Under the pieces are notes generated by a model. It did not search any database. It was not told the origin of the DNA and worked only from the letters and a program-made list of their open reading frames with translations. A program made the translations under genes and the position numbers. A DNA stretch of 64,000 nt from Foliamicus sp963666765 (GTDB taxonomy: Bacteria; Pseudomonadota; Gammaproteobacteria; Steroidobacterales; Foliamicaceae): the NCBI GenBank assembly GCA_963666765.1, contig OY762933.1:930001-994000 (forward strand), in the 5' to 3' direction. Shown piece by piece: positions 8,755 through 16,264 of this stretch; the stretch's first letter is position 1; every line of letters begins with the position of its first letter.

Positions 8755-9107
8755 TGGTGGAGGCGGCGGGAATCGAACCCGCGTCCGCAAGCGCTACTGC
8801 CCAAGGCGCTCTACATGCTTAGCCGCGTCATCGTTAACGGCAGTTCTCCGACGGGCGGGAATAAACTACCGCTGTGATCAGCTAACTCTTAACCCGCAGG
8901 CGCCAATCGGATCTACGGGCGATCCTGTGCAAGCGACGCCTCTACCGAGCCACAGGCAATCCTGGCAGAGACGCTAGCGGTCAAGCCGCTAGAGCGTAGT
9001 TGTCGTCGTTGGCAACTATTGGTTTTGCAGGCGGATTTACGAGGAACCCTGCCCCTCGGCATGCACACCAAGGGTCTCACGGCCCACGTCGAAGCCATGT
9101 CGCCCCC
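8755..9107 (-). ncRNA. ssrA: transfer-messenger RNA (tmRNA)
   Basis: One-piece tmRNA of 353 nt. The 5' end GGGGGCG pairs with 3' CGCCTCC to form the seven-base acceptor stem (one G-T pair), followed by A and an encoded CCA. The T-arm GGTTCGATTCC lies just before the 3' end, the usual place. The tag frame, 9013 down to 8981, reads GCC AAC GAC GAC AAC TAC GCT CTA GCG GCT TGA, that is ANDDNYALAA. The resume codon is GCC, preceded by an A-rich stretch (AAAACCAATAGTT). It rescues stalled ribosomes with SmpB and marks the peptide for proteolysis; smpB is not in this window. Confidence 0.97.
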
Positions 9108-9197
9108 TTAGATGGGCTATTGTACTGTCTTGCAGCATGCGTCGGCAGAATAGGCACTCTTGATAATTCCGGCAGGGTCGGACAGCAAGCGAACACC

Positions 9198-10184
9198 ATG
9201 AACCAACCCGCGCACCGCCCTCTCCGCACCCGTTTGAAGCGCCTGTTCCACATGGCCGCGGGAGCGGGAGGCCCAATGGTGACGGGCCGTTTGCGCCGCC
9301 GATTGCTGCGGCTGGCGACGTACGCCTCGGTGACCACCGCCGCAATCCTGGTCGGGATCAAGGCCTGGGCGTGGCAGGCGACCGACTCCGTTTCACTGCT
9401 CAGTTCGCTGGTGGATTCGACGCTGGACGTGCTGGGATCCCTGATAACTTTTTTCGCGGTAACGGTATCGCTTAAACCTGCCGACAAGGAACACCGATTC
9501 GGCCACGGGAAAGCGGAAGGCCTGGCGGCGCTGGCGCAATCCGTGATTATCGCCGCATCGGCAGTGTATGTGCTCAAGGAGTCGGTGGAGCGGATCCTGG
9601 CGCCCGCCGCCGTACAGAACGCCCCGGTCGGCATTGCGGTCATGGGGATTTCAGTAGGGATGACCCTGGTGCTGCTCGGAATTCAACGCTACGTTCGCCG
9701 CCATACGGGGTCCGCCGCAATCGAGGCGGACGCCATGCATTACAAGACCGACCTTGCGATCAACGTTGGCGTCGCGGCGGCAATTGCAGCGGCCGCCTGG
9801 CCCGGTGGCTGGCTGGCGGACCCGCTGGTGGCCGCGGCGGTGATTGCATACCTGTTGTTCGGCGTCTGGAAGATCGCGAAACACGCACTGGACATCCTCA
9901 TGGACCGCGAGATTCCCGATCAGGACCGCGAAACGATTGTTCAGCTCGCGGAGAGCCATCCTGCGGTGCTTGATATCCACGATCTCAAGACCCGCCACGG
10001 CGGCTCGAACTACATCGTGCAGTTCCACGTATTGCTGGACGCCGGTTTGAGCCTGGCCGACGCACACGAAATCCTCGATGATGTGGAGACCCGCATCAAG
10101 GCGGAGTTCCCCGGCTGCGAACTGCTGTTACACCCCGATCCGGAGGGCTACCATCCCGGCCCCCGCGAATTCGGCAAGGCCTGA
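9198..10184 (+). CDS. CDF family divalent cation exporter (FieF-like)
   Basis: A 328-residue cation diffusion facilitator. Six helices precede a cytoplasmic domain. The metal site residues are visible as DSTLD in helix 2 (D-x3-D) and HYKTD in helix 5 (H-x3-D), the arrangement typical of zinc/iron exporters such as FieF. HRFGHGKAEGLAAL is the conserved loop after helix 2, and the C-terminal domain carries HDLKTRHGG and HPDPEG. The ATG at 9198 was chosen because longer frames run into the divergent tmRNA gene. The 90-base gap between tmRNA and this gene must hold both promoters; I see no metal-regulator operator. Confidence 0.92.
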   Translation: MNQPAHRPLRTRLKRLFHMAAGAGGPMVTGRLRRRLLRLATYASVTTAAILVGIKAWAWQATDSVSLLSSLVDSTLDVLGSLITFFAVTVSLKPADKEHRFGHGKAEGLAALAQSVIIAASAVYVLKESVERILAPAAVQNAPVGIAVMGISVGMTLVLLGIQRYVRRHTGSAAIEADAMHYKTDLAINVGVAAAIAAAAWPGGWLADPLVAAAVIAYLLFGVWKIAKHALDILMDREIPDQDRETIVQLAESHPAVLDIHDLKTRHGGSNYIVQFHVLLDAGLSLADAHEILDDVETRIKAEFPGCELLLHPDPEGYHPGPREFGKA

Positions 10185-10193
10185 TCCGGCGCC

Positions 10194-11231
10194 CTAGACC
10201 TCCCGGGGGACCTCCTCGGAAAACAGCTCCCAGGTGCCGCGCGGTTCGATGCCGGTTTCCCAGCCGGTCTGCGGCTCAAGCAACTCGGGTTTGTCCCGTT
10301 CCAGGCGCTCCAGCACCACACGCGGAATATTGTCCAGCTCACCCGAGATCTTGAAGCTGTGCATGCGGCCGAACAGGGCGCCATCGCGCACCGCCGTTTG
10401 CCCCATGCGCATCCACGGCCACCAGGGCGATGTGCGCATGAAGCCGGCGTGAAAGCGAGCCGAGGGATTGCTTCGGTCTTCGAGCTCCGCTGCAGGGATA
10501 TAGAAGACGAAGTGCTCTGAGGGATTGATCTTGGGCCCGGTCGAAGCCTTGGGCCAACCCTCGGGCGTAACCGGGTTGGTGTACTCGTGCGCGTATTCCC
10601 AGGCGAGCAGGTACTGATCGTGAACCTTCTGGAACGGCATGATAAACGGGATAACCCCCTCTTCGTTCATGCGGGCGTCGGCAGCGTTCATCAGCGTGTT
10701 GTCGTCCGCGGCGCCGCCCATTGACATGCGTGGCATCTCCTGGGTCAGGCTCCCGCGCAAGCCGTAGTTGAAGAAGGGAAATGCATCAACCCGCTCGCCG
10801 CTGTACGGGTTGTCCCAATAGTCGATGATCTCGCCGCTTGCAAGGTCGGTGAAATAGCCCGCCTCGGTTCCCCGAATCAAGAGGTGTCCGTTCTCATCCA
10901 TCTTGCATTGCATGTTCCCGCAGCCCACGTAACCGAACAGCGGCGTCAGCTTGTTCACGCCGATACGCGCGAACTGAACGCCCTGGTAACCGCTGTAGAC
11001 CGGCTTGTCGGCGTAGGTGGCCCATATCTTCCCGAAGGCGTAGAGGTTGTCGGCAGGGTTGCTGAGGTCCAGCCCGCCGCCCGTTTCCGGCGCCGCGGCG
11101 CCCGCGGACTCTGCCTGGCTGCCGTTCGGCGCGCCGCAAGCGGTTAGGCCCGCCGCGGCAAGTCCACCCAGCGCACCGCCCATAAGGCCGCGCCGGCTGA
11201 TGACGCTTTCGAGTATCGAAAAATTGAACAT
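10194..11231 (-). CDS. DUF1838 family exported protein
   Basis: A 345-residue protein with a twin-arginine signal (SRRGLMGGALGGLAAAGLTAC), where the final Cys in LTAC could also serve as a lipobox. The mature part starts with DNLYAFGKIWATYADKPV and contains GYVGCGNMQCKMDENGH, features I associate with DUF1838, a family of Tat-exported proteins of unknown function. Aromatic residues are abundant (SPWWPWMRMG). It converges with the cation exporter, nine bases apart, and stands alone on its strand. I cannot assign a reaction. Confidence 0.8.
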   Translation of the reverse strand: MFNFSILESVISRRGLMGGALGGLAAAGLTACGAPNGSQAESAGAAAPETGGGLDLSNPADNLYAFGKIWATYADKPVYSGYQGVQFARIGVNKLTPLFGYVGCGNMQCKMDENGHLLIRGTEAGYFTDLASGEIIDYWDNPYSGERVDAFPFFNYGLRGSLTQEMPRMSMGGAADDNTLMNAADARMNEEGVIPFIMPFQKVHDQYLLAWEYAHEYTNPVTPEGWPKASTGPKINPSEHFVFYIPAAELEDRSNPSARFHAGFMRTSPWWPWMRMGQTAVRDGALFGRMHSFKISGELDNIPRVVLERLERDKPELLEPQTGWETGIEPRGTWELFSEEVPREV

Positions 11232-11290
11232 GAACCACCCCTGATTGCTGAAATGCGAATGTTAACCCCGCCCCGGCGGGAGGGCGTCCC

Positions 11291-11315
11291 CCGGGAACAA
11301 GGGCGTCTCGCCCTC
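11291..11315 (+). repeat. dispersed GC-rich hairpin repeat, copy A
   Basis: An intergenic element with a CCGGGAACA lead followed by the hairpin AGGGCG-TCT-CGCCCT (11300-11314). Two close relatives occur in this window at 14391-14414 (minus) and 22766-22789 (plus). It lies between the DUF1838 gene and the mechanosensitive channel gene; it could act as a terminator or mRNA-stabilising hairpin, though no T-run follows. Confidence 0.6.
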
Positions 11316-11340
11316 GGGGAAGGCGTGACGCTTTCCCTCC

Positions 11341-12597
11341 CTACGTGACCACGGGGCGCCCGCTCACGCGCAGGTCGCGTCCCGAGGCCCGCTGGAAAAC
11401 GTTGAGCCCGAACTCGGGCGCCACCGCCAGGATGTGGTCGAACAGATCCGATTGCAGGTCCTCGTACGCCTGCCAGTCGGTGGTCGCGGCGAAGCAATAG
11501 ATCTCGATCGGCAGGCCGTCCGGGCCCGACTGCAGCTGCCGGACCAGCGTGGTGCGTTCGGGATGCACCTTGGGATGGTTCGTTATGTAGTTGTAAAGGT
11601 AGGCCCTGAACGTGCCTACATTGGTCAGGCGCCTCAGATTGACGGCCAATGGCTCGGCGCCTATGCGGGTGTTGTAATCACTGAGTTCACGGTGCCTGTC
11701 GGGAATGTATTTCTCCAGCAGCTTGAACTTCGAGAAACGCTTGATTTCCTCCTCCTCCAGAAAGCGCACCGTGGCCATGTCGATATACACCGACCGCTTG
11801 ATCCGGCGCGCGCCGCCCTCGCTCATGCCCCGCCAGTTCTTGAACGAGCCGGTGATGAAGTCCTGCGTGGGAATGGTGCTCAGGGTCTTGTCCCAGTTGC
11901 GCACGGTGACGGTGTGCAGCGCGATGTCGACCACGTCGCCATCGACGTTGTGCGAGGGCATTTCCACCCAGTCGCCCACCCGCACCACGTCGTAGACCGA
12001 AATCTGGATGCTGGCCATGACCGAAAGCAGGGTGTCGCGGAACACCAGCAGCAAGACCGCGGTAAGCGCTCCGAGGCTGCTCAGCAGGAGCCAGACCGAG
12101 ACTTCGGCCGCGTAGGCCACGATGACCAGGCCGGCAAGAATGTACAGCACCAGCGAGACGGCCTGGGCATAGCCCTTGATCGGCAGCCGCGAGTGACTGC
12201 CCGGCGTGGTCTGCAGATACATGCCCGCGGCCTTCAGCACGGAGACCCCGCCCGCGATCAGCGCCGTCACCACCCAGGCAAACGCAAGTACGCCGAGCAA
12301 ACGGGTCCAGAACGGCCCGAGCTGCAGCTCGGCGGCGCGAACACCGAAGAACAGGACCAGGGCCGGCGCCAGTTGCGCAAAACGCAGCAACACCCGCGAC
12401 TCCAGCAGCGCCGTGGCGAACGGGCCCGCGCTGGAGGACTTGAGCCGCCTGCGGGCCGCCGCCGCAATTACGCGGCGCGCCAGCCAGTCGGCCAGCAGCG
12501 CCGCCAGCGCCAGGGCCAGAATGACCAGCGCAGTCGCCGCCGCGGGGTGCTGGGCGAGCCAGCCTTCGGCGGCGGACCGCATTTCGTCCGGGTTCAT
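11341..12597 (-). CDS. mechanosensitive ion channel, MscS/YbdG-like
   Basis: A 418-residue inner-membrane channel with about five helices and a C-terminal cytoplasmic domain. The pore-lining helix and MscS beta domain are visible as SSLGALTAVLLLVFRDTLLSVMASIQIS followed by VRVGDWVEMPSHNVDGDVVDIALHTVTVRNWD and STIPTQDFI; only short parts of these blocks define the family. Length and the extended C-terminus (VNLRRLTNVGTFRAYLYNYI) resemble YbdG/MscM rather than small MscS. It protects against hypo-osmotic shock. Its ATG overlaps the stop of the ASCH gene (ATGA), so the two are coupled. Confidence 0.9.
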   Translation of the reverse strand: MNPDEMRSAAEGWLAQHPAAATALVILALALAALLADWLARRVIAAAARRRLKSSSAGPFATALLESRVLLRFAQLAPALVLFFGVRAAELQLGPFWTRLLGVLAFAWVVTALIAGGVSVLKAAGMYLQTTPGSHSRLPIKGYAQAVSLVLYILAGLVIVAYAAEVSVWLLLSSLGALTAVLLLVFRDTLLSVMASIQISVYDVVRVGDWVEMPSHNVDGDVVDIALHTVTVRNWDKTLSTIPTQDFITGSFKNWRGMSEGGARRIKRSVYIDMATVRFLEEEEIKRFSKFKLLEKYIPDRHRELSDYNTRIGAEPLAVNLRRLTNVGTFRAYLYNYITNHPKVHPERTTLVRQLQSGPDGLPIEIYCFAATTDWQAYEDLQSDLFDHILAVAPEFGLNVFQRASGRDLRVSGRPVVT

Positions 12598-13067
12598 GCC
12601 TCGTCAGTAGATTCGGGGCGCGGGTACAGAAGGCGGAACGATTGCCACATGACGGGAATTTCCTCGTGGAATTCCTGGCCGCGGGACTTGAGCCACTTGC
12701 CCCAGTATGCGGCGTGAATCTGGCGCCAGACTTTCACGTCGCGGGCCGCCGGACCCTCCCCCGCCGTGTGTCTGGCTTCCACCCGGTTGAAAGGAAGCTG
12801 CTCGCAGGCATCCAGCTCCACCAGGCAACGCGGGCGCCGGTCGGCGTCCAGGAACACGATACGGTCGCCGGCCTTGAGCAGCCCGCCCTCTTCCTCGAGA
12901 AGCTGGACCAGCGAGTAGGTGCAGGTCTTCTGCTCCGAAAGCACCAGGCCAAGCAGCAGGTCGCACATCTCATGCGTGGAGCCCAGCCGTCGCGCCACCT
13001 GGCGCCCGGCGCCCATTGGCGGCACGCCCGCCTCGCGGGCTTTTTCGAGAAAGTTTTCGACGTTCAT
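12594..13067 (-). CDS. ASCH domain-containing protein
   Basis: A 157-residue soluble protein. The middle (LVLSEQKTCTYSLVQLLEEEGGLLKAGD, residues 40-68) and the following strand RPRCLVELD match the ASCH fold, a PUA-related beta-barrel thought to bind RNA or modified nucleosides. The conserved KT-x-T-x-S pattern is present as KTCTYS. The C-terminal RLLYP is also typical. It is transcribed ahead of the mechanosensitive channel with a four-base overlap and divergently from a lipoprotein gene. Function in the cell is not established. Confidence 0.82.
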   Translation of the reverse strand: MNVENFLEKAREAGVPPMGAGRQVARRLGSTHEMCDLLLGLVLSEQKTCTYSLVQLLEEEGGLLKAGDRIVFLDADRRPRCLVELDACEQLPFNRVEARHTAGEGPAARDVKVWRQIHAAYWGKWLKSRGQEFHEEIPVMWQSFRLLYPRPESTDEA

Positions 13068-13147
13068 GTTGCTTCCGGCACCGCTTGCTGAAATGTTCCG
13101 GGAGTATACTCAAGCGCGTGGCAGAAAAAGGCTTTCCGTGGCTTCGG

Positions 13148-13723
13148 ATGAGGTCTGCGATGGCATTGGGCACAGTCGCCATGGCCATTGCGGGATGCGG
13201 TGGAACCGTGAACCTGAGCGCCGACTTTCCGGCGCCCATGACCCAACGCCTGCCGCTCACCGCCCAGGTGCTATACCCGGAAGGATTTCGCGAATTCTCG
13301 CACGTGGAAGAGGCGCTCGACACCACCCGCTGGACCATCGCGCTGGGCCAGCCCAGCATGCGCATGCTCGACAGCATCCTCGGCTCCTGCCTGACGCTGG
13401 TTCCGGCGGACGGCGCCGGATCGAACCCCGACCTGATCATCGAGCCGGAAATTCTGCGCTTCGAGTTCGGCGTGCCGGGGCGCTCCAAGGTGGATATTCC
13501 CGCGGCCTGGGTGGAATTCAACATTCGCATTACCAGCGCCGACGGCGCTCCGCTGACCCGGCTGAAGATTCCCGGCTACGGCGAGGGCTCGCAAAGGTCC
13601 TCGGGGTTGGGAAGGAGCCTCAGCGAAGCGGCCGAATACGCGCTGCGCGACGCGGGAGCGACGCTGACGCAGGAACTTGGCCAGGACGCTGCTATCCTGG
13701 CCCTTGTCGGAAGCGGATCATGA
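13148..13723 (+). CDS. hypothetical lipoprotein
   Basis: A 191-residue predicted lipoprotein. ATG 13148 gives a short signal peptide ending in AIAGC, with Cys 17 as the lipidated residue. A GTG at 13118 in the same frame is an alternative start. The mature part has alternating beta-strand-like segments (PDLIIEPEILRFEFG, AAWVEFNIRI) and ends with an alanine-rich helix. I do not recognise the family; similar short lipoproteins are often called ABC-type or LPS-assembly accessory proteins but nothing here shows that. Its stop overlaps the next gene's ATG (ATGA), so the two probably act together in the envelope. Confidence 0.7.
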   Translation: MRSAMALGTVAMAIAGCGGTVNLSADFPAPMTQRLPLTAQVLYPEGFREFSHVEEALDTTRWTIALGQPSMRMLDSILGSCLTLVPADGAGSNPDLIIEPEILRFEFGVPGRSKVDIPAAWVEFNIRITSADGAPLTRLKIPGYGEGSQRSSGLGRSLSEAAEYALRDAGATLTQELGQDAAILALVGSGS

Positions 13724-14376
13724 ACAGGCAGGACAAGAATATGGGCCCGATGCGACTGATGGCGACGGCTGCACTGTTCAGCCTGGCGATCGGGTTGGCG
13801 CCCGCCGTGGCGCCGGCCGACGAGGAGACGGAATCTCTGGTCCTGCTCCGGACCAGCTACCTAGCGGGGAATCGCACGGAAGAGGAATTCGTTCGCTGCG
13901 TTTCGAAGAAGATCCGGTCCGGGGCGAAACGACTCAATATCTACGCCGAACAGGAATTCGTCGATGAGCTTTATCCGTGGCTGGAGCCGCGCACGATGCC
14001 GCGCGAAAGCGCCGATCTGAGCGAGTTCATGCAGCGGCCGGGGGTCGGCGAAGCGATCCGCCGAAAGGGCGTGCGCTACATGGTCTGGCTGAGCGGGCAG
14101 ACTCTGCGCGAGGGCAGCGGCGGCAGCCTTTCCTGCGCGGCGGGCCCCGGCGGCGCGGGCTGCTTCGGAGTGGCCTGGTGGCAGAACAATTCCGAATATA
14201 CGGCGTCCGTCTGGGACATGTCCGAACTCAGTGACATGGGCGCGATGAAGGCCGCCGTGCGCGGCACGTCCGTTATACCGGCCCTGGTGATCCCCATTCC
14301 CATAATCGCACGCACCCGCGAGAAGGCCTGCGACAGCCTCGCAAGCCAGTTGCGGGACTATCTCGACCTCGGCTGA
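13720..14376 (+). CDS. hypothetical secreted protein coupled to lipoprotein
   Basis: A 218-residue protein with a signal peptide (LMATAALFSLAIGLAPAVAPA). The mature region contains RCVSKKIRSGAKRLNIYAEQEF and a glycine- and cysteine-containing loop (SLSCAAGPGGAGCFG) that could form a disulfide in the periplasm. The segment VIPALVIPIPIIART near the C-terminus is hydrophobic and may be membrane-associated. I recognise no family. The four-base overlap with the upstream lipoprotein gene argues for a shared function. Confidence 0.7.
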   Translation: MNRQDKNMGPMRLMATAALFSLAIGLAPAVAPADEETESLVLLRTSYLAGNRTEEEFVRCVSKKIRSGAKRLNIYAEQEFVDELYPWLEPRTMPRESADLSEFMQRPGVGEAIRRKGVRYMVWLSGQTLREGSGGSLSCAAGPGGAGCFGVAWWQNNSEYTASVWDMSELSDMGAMKAAVRGTSVIPALVIPIPIIARTREKACDSLASQLRDYLDLG

Positions 14377-14390
14377 ACGGCGGCCGAGGT

Positions 14391-14414
14391 GAGGGCGGGA
14401 CGCCCTCGCTCCCA
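14391..14414 (-). repeat. dispersed GC-rich hairpin repeat, copy B
   Basis: On the plus strand this is the perfect hairpin GAGGGCG-GGA-CGCCCTC followed by GCTCCCA; read on the minus strand it matches copies A and C (lead TGGGAGCGA). It sits between two convergent genes, so it may terminate transcription from either side. Confidence 0.6.
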
Positions 14415-14416
14415 GG

Positions 14417-15580
14417 CTATTTCCAGCGGGATTTGTCGGACAAGTAGACGCCCGCGTCGTCGAGGTCGCTCGGCAGATACTCCGAGAACAGGTTCGGTCC
14501 GAACTGGGGCACATAGCGGTCATAGACGGGACGGTAGAGGTCCCAGTGCACGTCCGGAATCCGGTTGCGCGCCCGGTAGGAGGCCATCGGAATCGTCGCG
14601 CTTACCGGCTGCTCGAAGCCGGTCCTGGCTTCCGCCAGCGTTTCGCCGCCCGGTCCCCAGATACCGGACCCACCGCCGCCCGTATCACCGAACACGCCCC
14701 GCGTGCCGGGTGAATGCGCGTTATTGACCAGCGCCGTGTAGATTCCGTTGTGCATCGCGCCGGACCTCACGTCCAGGTGGTTGAAGCCCCCCGTGGCGGT
14801 GCGCAGCATCAATTCGCAGCCCTTCAGCGCAAAGGCGCGGATCAGCTCGGGCTCGCGCTGCACCGCGGTCGTTGAAATATTGCCCAACTTGGTGCGCGTA
14901 ACCGCAATGACCTCGTCCTCGCCGTACATCTCCACATACTCGTCGAGGACGTTGTAGATCGTCGTGGTCATCAGTTCGATGGTGCGCGCGCCGGCCTGGA
15001 ACACGCCCTTGATGTTGCGCGCCTTCCAGTGCCGCGCCAGCACCTCGCCCTGGTCGCCGATGATCGTGGTGATGGACAGGTTGTGCCCGGGCCAGTCCTT
15101 GTCCTTCACGTAGCTGCCGAAGACGATGAAGCAGCCGTATTGCCTGGCTTTCTTCGAAATCTCTTCGGTTTCCTCGCCCGGCACTTCGATGGCGATCCGC
15201 TGCACGTCGTCGCGGTTCCAGTGAAAGCGGAAGCCCGTAATCGGGAATTCATGGAAGAACAGGATGTCCTTGGGCCGGCCGGAGGCCTGCGCCATGTCGA
15301 TCAGATCCAGCATGTGGTTCAGGTTGCGGCGCTTGCCCGGCCCCGGGTTCGTCTCGTCGACCGGCCGGACCACCGACTGCACGACGCACAGGCGCACGTT
15401 GTCCCTGGCCAGCGGAACGGTGTCGTAGGCGCCGTCGGCACGAACGGAAACCTCTTCACCCCCGCCGTGCTCCGCGCCGAGCGCCCGGCGCGTCGCCATA
15501 CCGCCGGCGGCCGCCGTCAAGCCCGTCAAAGCCGCGCCCCGCAGCAGACGCCTGCGGTCGATGCCTGTACCCTTGGTCAT
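14417..15580 (-). CDS. Tat-exported nitrilase-superfamily protein lacking the usual Cys
   Basis: A 387-residue carbon-nitrogen hydrolase-like protein with a Tat signal (DRRRLLRGAALTGLTAAAGG). The start at 15580 has a strong GGGAGGAGG site upstream. Two residues of the Glu-Lys-Cys triad are recognisable: Glu in FFHEFPITGF and Lys in HWKARNIKG. Where family members have the nucleophile (C-Y-D-x-R-F-P-E-L), this protein reads TTAVQREPEL, so by my alignment Thr replaces Cys. It may be inactive as an amidase, use a different residue, or bind a ligand. It is divergent from a small membrane protein gene. Substrate unknown. Confidence 0.78.
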   Translation of the reverse strand: MTKGTGIDRRRLLRGAALTGLTAAAGGMATRRALGAEHGGGEEVSVRADGAYDTVPLARDNVRLCVVQSVVRPVDETNPGPGKRRNLNHMLDLIDMAQASGRPKDILFFHEFPITGFRFHWNRDDVQRIAIEVPGEETEEISKKARQYGCFIVFGSYVKDKDWPGHNLSITTIIGDQGEVLARHWKARNIKGVFQAGARTIELMTTTIYNVLDEYVEMYGEDEVIAVTRTKLGNISTTAVQREPELIRAFALKGCELMLRTATGGFNHLDVRSGAMHNGIYTALVNNAHSPGTRGVFGDTGGGGSGIWGPGGETLAEARTGFEQPVSATIPMASYRARNRIPDVHWDLYRPVYDRYVPQFGPNLFSEYLPSDLDDAGVYLSDKSRWK

Positions 15581-15649
15581 GGTGCCTCCTCCCATGCAAT
15601 TCACGAATCGAAGTTGCATTCTAAGGCTTGTTGAGCACAATCGGATGGT

Positions 15650-15925
15650 GTGGGAATGCTGAAGCGATTGTCCCTGCCGTGGGCGGCGGGATCAGCCGGC
15701 GCGCTGCTGCTGGGACTGCTGGCCGGCCCGGTCGTCGCCTACTGGATGGGCGGCAAGGCCGCGGGCGAATACGCCGACCCCGGGGGGCTGCTGGTGTTCT
15801 GGAGCAGCATCTACGTCGATGCGCTGAGTTTCGGCGGCGCCGGGCTTGTCTTTCTCCTGGGACCGCTGATCATCTTCCAGATCGGCTGGGGCGCTCTCGT
15901 CGCCTGGAAGAAATACGTACGCTAG
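15650..15925 (+). CDS. small membrane protein, two helices
   Basis: A 91-residue hydrophobic protein starting at GTG 15650 or ATG 15656 (two codons later). Helix 1 covers about residues 12-32 (AGALLLGLLAGPVVAYWM) and helix 2 about residues 57-82 (FGGAGLVFLLGPLIIF). No family recognised. It ends nine bases before the stop of another small membrane protein encoded on the opposite strand. Confidence 0.6.
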   Translation: MGMLKRLSLPWAAGSAGALLLGLLAGPVVAYWMGGKAAGEYADPGGLLVFWSSIYVDALSFGGAGLVFLLGPLIIFQIGWGALVAWKKYVR

Positions 15926-15934
15926 TGTGCTGCC

Positions 15935-16222
15935 TTAGTCAGGCCAGAAATACGCGCCTACGGCCACCAGCGACGCCCAGAACAGGCATAGCGGCGCCCA
16001 CCGCCAGGCCGTCCGGCGCAGGTGCCCCCACATGCCCATTCCGCCCAGGGCCGAACAGCCGCCGAACATGGCTGTCGCGAGCAGCAAGAGCGGCAATTCC
16101 GCCTCCAGGCGCGGATAGTCTTCCATGATCACCCAGAACGTAAAGCAGACAATGGCAAGCCCTGCGAATATGGCCACGCAACTGCCAAGAAAGACGCCAA
16201 GAAGAATTCCGAAGGGGCGCAT
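15935..16222 (-). CDS. small membrane protein, three helices
   Basis: A 95-residue protein starting at ATG 16222. Three helices are evident: LLGVFLGSCVAIFAGLAIV, LPLLLLATAMFGGCSALGG and the C-terminal WAPLCLFWASLVAVGAYF. An acidic loop (MEDYPRLEAE) separates the first two. The family is not recognised. It is transcribed away from prc, with 42 bases between the two starts, so a short shared promoter region serves both. Confidence 0.6.
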   Translation of the reverse strand: MRPFGILLGVFLGSCVAIFAGLAIVCFTFWVIMEDYPRLEAELPLLLLATAMFGGCSALGGMGMWGHLRRTAWRWAPLCLFWASLVAVGAYFWPD

Positions 16223-16264
16223 GCTGCTGGTATGATCCGCCGGGGACAAAAACGACTGCTTCGC

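Noticed and set aside
8755..8830. A tRNA-like T-arm and acceptor end suggesting a separate tRNA gene
   Set aside because: The 5' partner and tag frame are about 300 bases away, so this is the 3' domain of tmRNA. I found no separate tRNA or rRNA gene in the window.
8913..9197. Coding frames overlapping the tmRNA gene, including an extended start for the cation exporter
   Set aside because: They translate tmRNA structure; the exporter starts at 9198.
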